DNA of 64,000 bases from Chloroflexi bacterium UBA6077. GTDB lineage: Bacteria > Chloroflexota > UBA6077. Numbering within the stretch: the first letter of the stretch is position 1; each line of letters starts with the position of its first letter. Of the stretch, positions 40,238 to 49,044 are shown one piece after another. The DNA is taken from contig DIXP01000035.1 of the NCBI GenBank assembly GCA_002436065.1, positions 52,747 to 116,746 of the forward strand. Reading direction: 5' to 3'. The notes under the pieces are model-generated. The model did not search any database. It was not told the origin of the DNA and saw only the letters and a program-made list of their open reading frames with translations. The position numbers and the translations under genes were made by a program.

Positions 40238-41173
40238 ATGAAGCTGTCGGTGGTCATATCCACCATGGATCGGGCATCTTTCCTGGACCGCAACATCGCG
40301 TCCATGAGCGAAGGCCGGGTCAAGCCCGACGAAATCGTGATCGTGGACAGCAGCAGCAGCGCGGATACCAGGAAGATGGCGGAGCGGTGGGCCGGCAGAT
40401 GGCCGGCCGTTCACTACCTGGCCGGTGGCAAGATCGGCACCTCTCGGGCGCGAAATCTGGCCGTGGAGGCGGCCAGCGGTGACCTTATCTTGATCACCGA
40501 CGACGACTGCCTGACCCACGCAGGCTGTGTGGAGCGAGTCATCGAGCTGTTTCAATCTGACCCGGAACTGGATTGTCTGTGCGGAAGCGTCCTTCCGTAT
40601 GGGGACGTCAAGGGGAAGGTGGCTGTCGCCACCAAGACGACACAGGAGAGGCAGGAGTGGCGTGGCAAGAGCCGTCCCTGGGGGATTGGCCACAGTATTG
40701 ATATGGCATTCAAACGTGAATCTTACATGAATGTTGGCGGTTTTGACGAGGAAATGGGGCCCGGAACTGCCCTCTACGCGGCGGAGGATCTGGATCTCAT
40801 CTACAGGGTCCTGGTGGCGGGTGGGAAGGTGGTGTACGACCCGTGCGTCATCATTTACCACGACCAGTGGCGCAGCCCATCTCAGGCCAGGAGACGCCGG
40901 GTTGACTACGCGCGCGGAACCGCGGCCTTTCTGCTCAAGCACATGCTCGTCCTTCGCGACCCCTTCGCCCTGCCGATGACAGCCATCCGGCTGTGGGAGG
41001 ACGTGCCGTTGCTGGCGCTGATCGGACTGAAGAAGAGAAACCTGGAGTGCGGACTGGTCAGCCTCTACCAGTTGTGGGGCCTCATCCTGGGTTTCTGGGT
41101 GGCCGGGAGGTTCTACGGGCGGAGGCTCCTGACGGGGAGGGTGCCCCCCGTCGAGGTGGGGGCATTGAGGTAG
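40238..41173 (+). CDS. Glycosyltransferase family 2
   Basis: A 311-residue GT2 enzyme: VVISTMDRASFL, VIVDSSSSADT, LITDDDCLTHAG (DDD), GGFDEEMGPGTALYAAEDLDL. It has a hydrophobic C-terminal segment (~260-290) that may anchor it. The ATG lies 54 bp after the previous stop. It is followed after 2 bp by the GT4 gene. Confidence 0.87.
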   Translation: MKLSVVISTMDRASFLDRNIASMSEGRVKPDEIVIVDSSSSADTRKMAERWAGRWPAVHYLAGGKIGTSRARNLAVEAASGDLILITDDDCLTHAGCVERVIELFQSDPELDCLCGSVLPYGDVKGKVAVATKTTQERQEWRGKSRPWGIGHSIDMAFKRESYMNVGGFDEEMGPGTALYAAEDLDLIYRVLVAGGKVVYDPCVIIYHDQWRSPSQARRRRVDYARGTAAFLLKHMLVLRDPFALPMTAIRLWEDVPLLALIGLKKRNLECGLVSLYQLWGLILGFWVAGRFYGRRLLTGRVPPVEVGALR

Positions 41174-41175
41174 CC

Positions 41176-42309
41176 ATGCTGAAGATATCTCTGCTGGCTG
41201 CCAACTGCACCATCCATTCGCTGGCCCGACCAAGGATCCTCGCACAACTGCTCAGTGAGCGGTACGAGGTGGAGGTCGTCGCGCCGGTGTTTCCGGGTGA
41301 CGAGGACGTCTACGCTACCTCCAAATGGCCAGGCCGATACCTGCCGGTTCCAATGAAGAGGTTCCCTCGTTTTCCAGGTGCGGTGAGGGAGTTGGCGGAT
41401 GCCTTGACTGGGGACGTGGTGTACGCCTGCAAGCCTAAGCTTCCCAGCCTTGGGACTGCCTTTTACGCCCGAGGTCGGCGAGGTACTCCCGTGGTGGCAG
41501 ATGTGGACGATCGTGAGATCTACCACTGTTACCCCTACAGCTTTCACATGTCCAAGAACCTGTTGCTGTCAGCCAAGGAGCTGGCCGATCCGAACAGCTA
41601 CCCCTTCACCCTCGTCATGGAAAGCATGCTACGGAGGGCAAACCACGTTACGTCGGTCTCCAGCTACTTCCAGCGGCTATTCGGGGGGACGGTCATCCCG
41701 CAGGCAGTGGATACGGGGCTATTCAACCCGGACTGCTTCGACCGGGCGGCGCTGCGGGCGGAGTGGGGGTTGGATCAGTACCGGTTGGTGCTGTTCCTGG
41801 GGCGGCCGCAACCACACAAGGGGTTGGAGGAGATCGTCAGCGCCGTGAGGGGGTCCAGGCATCCTGAGGTGCGCTTGGTGGTGGTGGGTGGCTGGACTCC
41901 CTACGTGGAGAGCCTCCGGGCGATGGAGAGGGTGACATTCCTTGGCGCACAGCCCTTCGAGAAGGGGCCTGCCTTTCTGGCGATGGCCGACGTCGTGATG
42001 GTCCCGCAGAGGGACAACCCCATCTCGAGAGGTCAGATGCCAACCAAGGTCCCTGAAGCGATGGCCATGGGGGTACCCGTCATAGCCACCGACCTGGCGG
42101 ACATGGCCGCGCAGATAGGGGATGGGGGCATCGTGGTTCCCCCGGGGGATGTGGATGCCCTTACTCGCGCCCTGGATAGGCTGCTGGATGACGAGGAAGG
42201 GTCCATCCGGATGGGCAAGGCCGCTCGTCGAAGGTGCCTCGATCAGTACAGCATGGAAGCCGTCAGACCGACGATAGAGAGGGTGTTCGAGCGATATGTC
42301 CACGCGTGA
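41176..42309 (+). CDS. Glycosyltransferase family 4
   Basis: A 377-residue GT-B enzyme with the family C-terminal donor site: VLFLGRPQPHKGLEEIVSAV, VRLVVVGG, then the EX7E-type region PEAMAMGVPVIATDLADM with GGIVVPPGD. It likely transfers a nucleotide-activated sugar to the lipid-linked unit on the cytoplasmic side. I chose ATG 41176, two bases after the previous stop; the open frame back to 40993 is a shadow of that gene. It overlaps the next membrane gene by 14 bases. Confidence 0.88.
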   Translation: MLKISLLAANCTIHSLARPRILAQLLSERYEVEVVAPVFPGDEDVYATSKWPGRYLPVPMKRFPRFPGAVRELADALTGDVVYACKPKLPSLGTAFYARGRRGTPVVADVDDREIYHCYPYSFHMSKNLLLSAKELADPNSYPFTLVMESMLRRANHVTSVSSYFQRLFGGTVIPQAVDTGLFNPDCFDRAALRAEWGLDQYRLVLFLGRPQPHKGLEEIVSAVRGSRHPEVRLVVVGGWTPYVESLRAMERVTFLGAQPFEKGPAFLAMADVVMVPQRDNPISRGQMPTKVPEAMAMGVPVIATDLADMAAQIGDGGIVVPPGDVDALTRALDRLLDDEEGSIRMGKAARRRCLDQYSMEAVRPTIERVFERYVHA

Positions 42310-43951
42310 GTTACTTGGTGTCCCGCCGGTCGCCGATCGGCAACGGGTGCAAGAGTCTTTGCTGAAGGGCCTTCTGGAATCACCATTCCTCGTGCTGCCG
42401 ATCCTAGCAGTGGCACTCACAGCCCGGCTGTATGCCCTGGACGCGCAGAGCGTGTGGTTGGATGAGGCATTCAGTATCTACGTTGCACGGCAGCCATTCG
42501 ATCGGATGATGGAGATCATCGTAAACCACGACACCCCGCCGCCGCTCTACTACACCATGCTGCATCTCTGGCTCGGTCTGGGCTTCAGCACATTCAACGC
42601 CCGCCTGCTGTCGACCCTACTTGGGACCAGCGCGGTGCTGGCGGTGTACTTCCTGGGCACGGAGTTGAGAGGGCGGAGGCTGGGAGCGGTGGCGGGCCTG
42701 CTAATGGCGTTGTCTCCCTTCCAGGTGTACCACGGGCAGGAGACCAGGATGTACTCGCTCCTGGCACTGAACTGCGCCCTGTCGGCTCTCTTTCTGCTCA
42801 AGGCGTTGAAGACGGGGAAATGGCGGTTCTGGGTTGCCTACGTACTCGCTACCTCCCTGGCAACCTACACCCAGGTTGCCTCGGTGTTCTTCATCGCGGG
42901 CGAATGGATGGCGGTTGTGCTGTACGTCGGTTTTGGTGGTACGAGCCCTCACCCCGACCCTCTCCCAGAGGGAGAGGGGGGAAGAGGGCTCCCTCTCTCT
43001 AGGGGAGAGGGTCGGGGTGAGTGGCCAACTGCTGCCGGCGCGCGGCCAAGGTGGATAGCCGTGTTGCAGTCCTACCGACCCTGGCTGTTGAGTCAAGCTG
43101 CGGTCCTGCTGCTGTGGCTTCCCTGGTTGCCCGGTTTTCTGCGGCAGAGCCAGACCTACCAGCGATTTTGGATAGAGCGTCCCACCTGGGACAGTATCGT
43201 GACCCTGGGACTAGAGTTCTCCAGCTACTACCTGCCTCACTGGAAGGTGCCCTTCGGGAGGGAGGTCCTGGTAGCAGTGGCCCTCTTGCTGGCGCTGGGG
43301 ATTGCCGTGAAGGTGGGACGGCGAGAGTATCTCTTCCTCGTGTGCCTGTTTGTGGTGCCGGTGGTTGCGATGTATTTGGTGAGCCAGGTGAAGCCACTCT
43401 TCCTGACGAGGGCTTTGATCCCCAGCCTGGCGCCCTTCCTGTTGCTCGTAGCAGCGGGCATCGTCCGGCTGCGTCCGCGGGCGTTGGGAGTGGGCCTCGT
43501 GGCCCTGCTGGTGCTGCTGAATCTCACTTCGCTGTACCGGCTGTACTCGGTGCCGATGAAGGAGGAGTGGGAAGAGGCCACCACCTACGTCGTGTCCCGA
43601 GCGGAGCCCAAAGAGTTGGTGCTCTTCGTGGCCGCTGATGCTCAGATTCCCTTCGATTACTACCTGGAGGGCGAAGATCTCGATCTGGAACGGCGAGGGC
43701 TTCCCGTGGACGTGTTCAGTGTGGGGCCGCTGGAGCCGGCGGTGAAGGCAGAGGATTTGGGCCGGATAGACCAGTTGATGGCCGGGCGTGACTCTTTCTG
43801 GTTGATCGAGAGTCATGCCGACTTTCCTGACCCTGAAGGCGGCGTGAGGGGGTATTCCGATCAGCAGTATCGGCAGACGGATCTAAAGGAGTTCCGGGGC
43901 ATCAGCATATCTCGCTACGAGATGCGCAGGTCAGTCGAACGGTCGAGATAG
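42296..43951 (+). CDS. GT39-like membrane glycosyltransferase with in-frame repeat insertion
   Basis: A 551-residue GT-C protein using polyprenyl-phosphate sugars on the outer membrane face. The catalytic acidic motif is in the first loop (SVWLDEAFSIYVARQPF), followed by HDTPPPLYYTMLHLW and about ten helices. Residues ~218-243 (TSPHPDPLPEGEGGRG and following) are encoded by a palindromic repeat (42948-43021) and are not family sequence; they fall in a loop between helices, so the protein may still work. The homologous gene at 45720 lacks this stretch. Confidence 0.85.
   Translation: MSTRELLGVPPVADRQRVQESLLKGLLESPFLVLPILAVALTARLYALDAQSVWLDEAFSIYVARQPFDRMMEIIVNHDTPPPLYYTMLHLWLGLGFSTFNARLLSTLLGTSAVLAVYFLGTELRGRRLGAVAGLLMALSPFQVYHGQETRMYSLLALNCALSALFLLKALKTGKWRFWVAYVLATSLATYTQVASVFFIAGEWMAVVLYVGFGGTSPHPDPLPEGEGGRGLPLSRGEGRGEWPTAAGARPRWIAVLQSYRPWLLSQAAVLLLWLPWLPGFLRQSQTYQRFWIERPTWDSIVTLGLEFSSYYLPHWKVPFGREVLVAVALLLALGIAVKVGRREYLFLVCLFVVPVVAMYLVSQVKPLFLTRALIPSLAPFLLLVAAGIVRLRPRALGVGLVALLVLLNLTSLYRLYSVPMKEEWEEATTYVVSRAEPKELVLFVAADAQIPFDYYLEGEDLDLERRGLPVDVFSVGPLEPAVKAEDLGRIDQLMAGRDSFWLIESHADFPDPEGGVRGYSDQQYRQTDLKEFRGISISRYEMRRSVERSR
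42948..43021. repeat. REP/MITE-like palindrome inside a coding sequence
   Basis: Perfect 19-bp terminal inverted repeats (CTCACCCCGACCCTCTCCC at 42948-42966 and its complement at 43003-43021) enclose a second stem (AGAGGGAG with CTCCCTCT). The whole is a 74-bp foldback read in frame by the membrane glycosyltransferase gene. Such sequences are common between genes in many phyla but rare inside them. Confidence 0.88.
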
Positions 43952-43975
43952 AGTCAGTTGAGAGGAGCATGGGAA

Positions 43976-45631
43976 TTGGTTGCGATTCCGAGAACCAGAT
44001 GGCGTGGCAGCGAGGAGGTTGGGAGTAACCGCAGAGATGCGGCCGCCTTTGGAGCCCTCTTGATATTCTCAGCAGCCCTCGTAGCCTTCTTCCTCACACA
44101 GGAGATAAGGCTGGGCGGCGTGCTGGGCATGCCCCTGGATGACGCTTGGATCCATTTCAGGATAGCCGAGAATTTTGCGACGGGGCATGGGTTCTCCTTC
44201 AACCCTGATGTGCCTACTTCTGCCTCTACCAGCCCTGCCTGGACTGCCTTGCTGGCGCTGGCTTACTTGGTGACCGGGCAGTTCACGGTACCCGCCCTGG
44301 TGCTGGGCGTGACCTGCTATCTGCTTTCCTCCATCGCGGTCTACTACCTGGCGTTGCTGGTGAAGCCCGACCGACGAGTTGCCCTGGTGGCTGCTCTGCT
44401 GTGCGCGGCCACGGGCAGGTGGATCTGGGCTGCCCTGTCGGGGATGGAGACGACGATGTTCACCTGCCTGACCCTGTGGGGTCTCCTGCTCCATTGCCTG
44501 GGCCATCGCGGGCGCGAGCGGCTGTCGCTGCTAGGCGCCTCCCTTGTGGCCGTCTCGACACTGCTTAGACCCGAGGGATATCTCTTCCTCGGTTTATTGA
44601 TCCTGGATGGAGCTATGCCCACGCTGCTACCTCGGCCATTCTCGCTGAAGGGCATGCCACGGCGATTGGCGACGGTGGCTGTGTCCGGCCCTGCCCTGCT
44701 GCTGGCAGTTGCCATTGTGGCCAGGGTGGCATACACCCTTGCTACGGGTGGGGGACTCGCCGGCAATACCTTTATGGCCCAGAGCCTCCCGCAGGGTGAT
44801 GGACCGTACACCGGGCCGAGACTAGTGCCTGACGTGTGGTACCTGCGCTCGGCGGTGGACAGCCTGCGAACCGATGCCTTCCTGCTTGGCATGCTGATTA
44901 TCTTAGGCATGCTGTCGTGGCTCCGGCTGGGTATTTCCGAGCGACGGGTCCGCGCTCTGACATTCCTGGGCCTGATATGGTTTGTTGGCCTCCCGTTGGT
45001 GAACTCCGTGATGGCGCCCAACCTGCGCCACCACGAGCGATACCTGATGCCTCTGATACCCTTCGCCGCCCTCTTCGGCGCTTTTGGCGTCGACTTCGCC
45101 GCCACCCAGGTGGCCGCGGCGCTCCCTCGCATCCGTTATCGGAACATCGAGAGGTGGCTCACGGCCGGCAACCTATTCCTCCTGGTCGGCCTGCTGTGCT
45201 TGGGGGATGCTCTGTTCGAGGCGCGACGGTGGTCCACCCAGTACGCGGGCGACGTCCGCAGTATCCAGGCTATCAACGTTCACCTGGGGGAATGGTTGAG
45301 AGACAACACCTCTCGGGACGCCTACGTCGCGATGAATGATATTGGAGCGATCGCCTTCATCTCGAACCGGCGGGTTCTCGACACGGTCGGCATCGCAGAG
45401 CCCGGAATCCTGCCATACATCAGCCAGCGGGGCCGTGAGGGGGTACTGGAGTATCTCAAACAGAGGAGGCCGGATTACCTGGTGGTATGGCCGGAGTGGT
45501 ACCCCGAGATGGCTTCAATGACGGACGTCTTCGAGCCGATCTACTCCGCTCGGGTGGACAGGCCGCTTACGGCAACTCGGGCTTCGATGCTGGGTGGAAG
45601 CGAGATGGTGGTCTACCGCGCCCACTGGTAG
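43976..45631 (+). CDS. GT-C membrane glycosyltransferase, arabinofuranosyltransferase-like
   Basis: A 551-residue polytopic protein. The first loop has the GT-C acidic pair and the pattern MPLDDAWIHFRIAENFATGH followed by FNP and SPAWTALLAL, resembling AftB-type arabinofuranosyltransferases and related family members. About ten helices and a soluble C-terminal domain (~455-551, with MNDIGAIAFISNRRVLDTVG) also fit. It would use a polyprenyl-phosphate sugar, perhaps the pentose made by the gene at 18811. I prefer TTG 43976 with AGAGGAG 8 bases upstream over TTG 43958. Last gene before site C. Confidence 0.78.
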   Translation: MVAIPRTRWRGSEEVGSNRRDAAAFGALLIFSAALVAFFLTQEIRLGGVLGMPLDDAWIHFRIAENFATGHGFSFNPDVPTSASTSPAWTALLALAYLVTGQFTVPALVLGVTCYLLSSIAVYYLALLVKPDRRVALVAALLCAATGRWIWAALSGMETTMFTCLTLWGLLLHCLGHRGRERLSLLGASLVAVSTLLRPEGYLFLGLLILDGAMPTLLPRPFSLKGMPRRLATVAVSGPALLLAVAIVARVAYTLATGGGLAGNTFMAQSLPQGDGPYTGPRLVPDVWYLRSAVDSLRTDAFLLGMLIILGMLSWLRLGISERRVRALTFLGLIWFVGLPLVNSVMAPNLRHHERYLMPLIPFAALFGAFGVDFAATQVAAALPRIRYRNIERWLTAGNLFLLVGLLCLGDALFEARRWSTQYAGDVRSIQAINVHLGEWLRDNTSRDAYVAMNDIGAIAFISNRRVLDTVGIAEPGILPYISQRGREGVLEYLKQRRPDYLVVWPEWYPEMASMTDVFEPIYSARVDRPLTATRASMLGGSEMVVYRAHW

Positions 45632-45679
45632 TGATTCCGTGGTCACCATGACAGAAGTGAAAGAGCCCGCGGTTCCGCA

Positions 45680-45713
45680 AATTCACCTGAGGTTAAGACC
45701 GCTTTCCTAGACT
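45680..45713 (+). promoter_or_regulatory. Pho-box-like activator site and -10 (site C)
   Basis: AATTCAC (45680) and GGTTAAG (45691) are 11 bp apart. After the TTAA core there are 11 bases, then the -10 box TAGACT (45708-45713). The transcription start would fall at about 45720, on the first in-frame ATG of the next gene, so either the mRNA is leaderless or translation starts further in. Confidence 0.62.
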
Positions 45714-45719
45714 GGTCGC

Positions 45720-48248
45720 ATGTCAGACAACTGTCAGAAGGCCGATAACTGGGGCTTGCAGCGGAGAGAGCCGACGGTGGGATCGCTATTGCTGATGTCT
45801 CGGGCGGTAGGGCAGAGGACGCGCTCTTTGGCCGCCGTCCAAGCCCATGCCGCGACCTTATCGATTGTTGCTATTACGCTGGCGGCCTTTCTTCTCCGTC
45901 TACGTGGTTTGACCGACAAGAGTGTTTGGTATGACGAGGCATTCGTCGTCACCCTGGCGCGCATGTCCATTCCGGACATGGTGCGTGGCCTGATCGAACT
46001 CGATCCCCACCCCCCCCTCTACTATGCTTTCATGCATTTCTGGCTGCTGCTGGGCACCGATCCGTTCACTATGCGGCTGCCCTCGGTGGTCTTCTCTAGC
46101 TTGTCGGTGCCTCTCCTGTACGGGATCGGGTCACGGTTTGCGGGACCAAGGATCGGTCTTGGGGCGGCGGCATTGCTGGCGGTTTCCTCCTTCCACGTAG
46201 AGTGGGCGCAGGAAGTCCGGATGTATGCCTTGCTAGGTCTACTGTGTCTTGGGTCGCTCTTCTTCCTGCTCAGGGCCCTCGATCATGGTGGCCTTGGCAA
46301 TTGGGCGGCCCACTCGGCTCTGACGGCCGCCTGCATGTATACGCAGCTCAATGCGGTGTTCTTCCTGGCAGCACAGGCGTTTGCCGTGGTAACGCTGATT
46401 GGCACGAGGCAGCGTGGCAGAGAGAAAGCCCGGCCCTGGTTTTTGAGTCAACTGGCCGCGGCGCTGTTGTTCTTCCCCTGGCTGCCGGCCTTCCTGGCGC
46501 AGAACGACGTCTACAGAGTCCCCAATCTGGCTTGGACCACAGCGAGAGGCGTGGAAGGGGTCCTGTTTCAGCAAGCCTACGGGCAACTCCCCTACTGGCA
46601 CCTCACTATGCGCATTGCCGTCGAACTGCGAGACCTCCTGGTCGTCGGCGCCGTGGCAATCTCCCTGCTGGGGGCATGGTCGCTCAGGCTGGGAGGCGTT
46701 GGCGCGCTGCTGCTTTGGCTGTCGCTAGGAACGGTGGGGCTGCTGGCGGCCGCCGGCTGCTGGAAAGGGATCTTCCTGGCCAAGACAATCATCGCAGCCT
46801 CGTTTGCGTGGTATCTACTGATGGTAGCCGGTCTGGCCGCTCTGAGGTGGAGAGTAGTCGTGGTGGCGGGGTTGGCAGCCCTGTTGTTGCTGAACGTTCT
46901 GGGGCTTGTGAAGTACTACTCATCCGGTTCCCAAGAGGACTGGCAGGCCGCGGCGGGTTACCTCAGCCGCCAGATGAAGCCAGAGGAGGTTGCATTCGTC
47001 GACTGCAGCGCCGGTTTGCTGCCGCTGGACTACCACCTTGAGGGGCTCCTGGATGGGGCCGAGTTTCATGGAGTGCCCTTTCGACCATGGGCCGTCGAGC
47101 CTCCTCCGTTGACGGAAGAGGACTACAGACGGGTCGACGAGATCGCCCGCGGCAAGTCCGGAATCTGGCTTGTGGTGTACCGGAATGGATTTCCCGACGC
47201 TGATGGCCAGTTGCTGGGTTATCTCTCGGAGCGGTACTCCCTGGCCGACGCACGGAGTCTGGCCAAGATACGACTGTTCCAGTTCTTACCTCGAGCTGCT
47301 CGCGTGAACCAGCCTAGGGAGGCGGCAGCGACTCCGAGCCGCCCTATCGCGGCGGGTGTAAGCGGAAACCCCTCGTCGGATGTGGCGAGTCCAATATACC
47401 TTGGGGCGTGGGTGGGCGAACGGGTCAATATCCCGGGAGATGTGGAACGATTCGAGAATGCCATTGGGAAGCAACTCGCGATAGTGCATCGCTACAGCGA
47501 CAACCCGCCCTTCTACGGCAGCCGGTTCGATTCCGAATGGGCAAGCTGGGTGAACGAGAGGGGATCTATACCGATGTTATCGTGGCAGCCCAACTTCGGG
47601 CGCGGGACGCGGAGTCTGGCGTCGGTAGCGGTGGGGGACCAGGACGACTACATCTCGCGGTGGGCCGACCAGATCAGGGATTGGGGGCGTCCCCTCTTCT
47701 TTCGGATGATGTGGGAGCAGAACAGCCCCTGGTTCTCGTGGAAAGCCTATCAGGAGCCGCAGATATCCGAGTACGTGGCTGCCTGGCGACATATCGTGGC
47801 TGTCTTTCGACAGCGAGGTGCGGGCAACGTCACCTTCGTGTGGAGCCCTCACGTGGGGGGAAACGGGGCTGGGGAGGTGATGCCGACCTACCCTGGTGAC
47901 GACTACGTCGACTGGGTGGCGCTGGACGGCTACCCATTTCGGAATGGGAGAGGCGACTTTGAGGCCACCTTCGGCCCGGACTACGACCTGCTGACTGCCC
48001 GAGTTCAGAAGCCGATCATGATCGCGGAGACCAGCGTGGAGAGCTGGAGCGACGAACTGAAGGCTCAGTGGATACGTGACATCCTGCTCCACCAGATTCC
48101 CGCCAGGTTTCCCAGACTGAAGGCCCTGGTCTGGTTTGATGAGAAGGACACCAACGGGGCCGACTTCAGCATTCTGCAGGACCAGGGTCCGCTCTCACAG
48201 GCGGCTTTTCGGGAGGGGGTCGCCTCCTCACGGTATCTTTCCAGATGA
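45720..48248 (+). CDS. GT39-like membrane glycosyltransferase fused to a GH26-like domain
   Basis: An 842-residue fusion. Residues ~45-540 form a GT-C transferase with SVWYDEAFVVTLARMSI, DPHPPLYYAFMHFW and about ten helices. Residues ~560-840 form a (beta/alpha)8 hydrolase like GH26 beta-mannanases, with E666 in MMWEQNSPWFSW as acid/base and E770 in MIAETSVESW as nucleophile. Both active sites should face outward, so one protein could add and cut sugars. The ATG at 45720 coincides with the predicted transcript start; GTG 45777 has GGAGAG upstream and is a likely alternative. It resembles the transferase at 42296. Confidence 0.83.
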   Translation: MSDNCQKADNWGLQRREPTVGSLLLMSRAVGQRTRSLAAVQAHAATLSIVAITLAAFLLRLRGLTDKSVWYDEAFVVTLARMSIPDMVRGLIELDPHPPLYYAFMHFWLLLGTDPFTMRLPSVVFSSLSVPLLYGIGSRFAGPRIGLGAAALLAVSSFHVEWAQEVRMYALLGLLCLGSLFFLLRALDHGGLGNWAAHSALTAACMYTQLNAVFFLAAQAFAVVTLIGTRQRGREKARPWFLSQLAAALLFFPWLPAFLAQNDVYRVPNLAWTTARGVEGVLFQQAYGQLPYWHLTMRIAVELRDLLVVGAVAISLLGAWSLRLGGVGALLLWLSLGTVGLLAAAGCWKGIFLAKTIIAASFAWYLLMVAGLAALRWRVVVVAGLAALLLLNVLGLVKYYSSGSQEDWQAAAGYLSRQMKPEEVAFVDCSAGLLPLDYHLEGLLDGAEFHGVPFRPWAVEPPPLTEEDYRRVDEIARGKSGIWLVVYRNGFPDADGQLLGYLSERYSLADARSLAKIRLFQFLPRAARVNQPREAAATPSRPIAAGVSGNPSSDVASPIYLGAWVGERVNIPGDVERFENAIGKQLAIVHRYSDNPPFYGSRFDSEWASWVNERGSIPMLSWQPNFGRGTRSLASVAVGDQDDYISRWADQIRDWGRPLFFRMMWEQNSPWFSWKAYQEPQISEYVAAWRHIVAVFRQRGAGNVTFVWSPHVGGNGAGEVMPTYPGDDYVDWVALDGYPFRNGRGDFEATFGPDYDLLTARVQKPIMIAETSVESWSDELKAQWIRDILLHQIPARFPRLKALVWFDEKDTNGADFSILQDQGPLSQAAFREGVASSRYLSR

Positions 48249-48261
48249 CAGGGGGTGTGAG

Positions 48262-49044
48262 ATGAAGGTTGCGATTTTGTGTGGCGGCAAGGGGACCAGG
48301 CTGCAGGAGAAGACGGAGAGCGTCCCCAAACCGCTCATCGAGATCGGCGGCAGGCCTATCCTGTGGCACATCATGAAAATCTACTCGCACTGGGGCTTCA
48401 ACGATTTCGTGCTGTTGCTTGGCTACAAGGGGGAGAAGATCAAGGAGTACTTCGTCGATGGCGACCGGTGGCGGCGCCACAACTTCAGGCTGGAGATGGC
48501 GCCCGGCGAGCAGCCCAGGTTGGAGTACCTACACCAGGACGATGAGGCCTGGCGCGTAACCTTCGTGGATACCGGATTGGAGACCAATACCGGCGGTCGT
48601 ATCAAGAAGGCTGAGCCCTACATAGACGGCGATACCTTCATGGTGACCTACGGGGATGGGGTGGCCGACATCGACCTGCGGGAGTTGGTCTCGACGCACC
48701 GCCGCCACGGCAGGTTCGCTACGGTGACGGCCGTCACCCCCCTGTCTCAGTTCGGGATCATGAGGGTTGGCGAGGACTCGACTGTGAGGGAGTTCACCGA
48801 GAAGCCTCGGATGAGGGATTGGGTGAACGGTGGGTTTTTCGTGTTCCAGCGTGAGGTCTTCCGGTTCCTGGGAGACAATGCCATCCTGGAACGCGAGCCT
48901 CTGCAGAGGCTCGCCGAGGAGGGCCAGATTGTCGCCCACAAGCATGGAGGCTTCTGGGCCTGCATGGATACTTACAAGGACGCCGTGACCCTGGACAACC
49001 TGTGGAACAGCAAGCAAGCCAGGTGGAAGCTGTGGGAGGACTGA
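48262..49044 (+). CDS. rfbF: Glucose-1-phosphate cytidylyltransferase
   Basis: A 260-residue enzyme making CDP-glucose from CTP and glucose-1-phosphate, the first step towards CDP-linked dideoxy or deoxy sugars. The nucleotidyl loop is intact (ILCGGKGTRLQEKTESVPKP), followed by the family-specific LGYKGEKIKEYF, TYGDGVADID and HGGFWACMDTYKD. The ATG at 48262 lies 13 bp after the GT-GH fusion gene, and its TGA overlaps the lipoprotein ATG. The next pathway enzyme is at 56544, beyond two other genes. Confidence 0.94.
   Translation: MKVAILCGGKGTRLQEKTESVPKPLIEIGGRPILWHIMKIYSHWGFNDFVLLLGYKGEKIKEYFVDGDRWRRHNFRLEMAPGEQPRLEYLHQDDEAWRVTFVDTGLETNTGGRIKKAEPYIDGDTFMVTYGDGVADIDLRELVSTHRRHGRFATVTAVTPLSQFGIMRVGEDSTVREFTEKPRMRDWVNGGFFVFQREVFRFLGDNAILEREPLQRLAEEGQIVAHKHGGFWACMDTYKDAVTLDNLWNSKQARWKLWED

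Noticed and set aside
42943..43030. Pro/Gly-rich segment read as a possible functional loop domain of the transferase
   Set aside because: It is exactly the translation of a palindromic repeat and is absent from the related protein at 45720.
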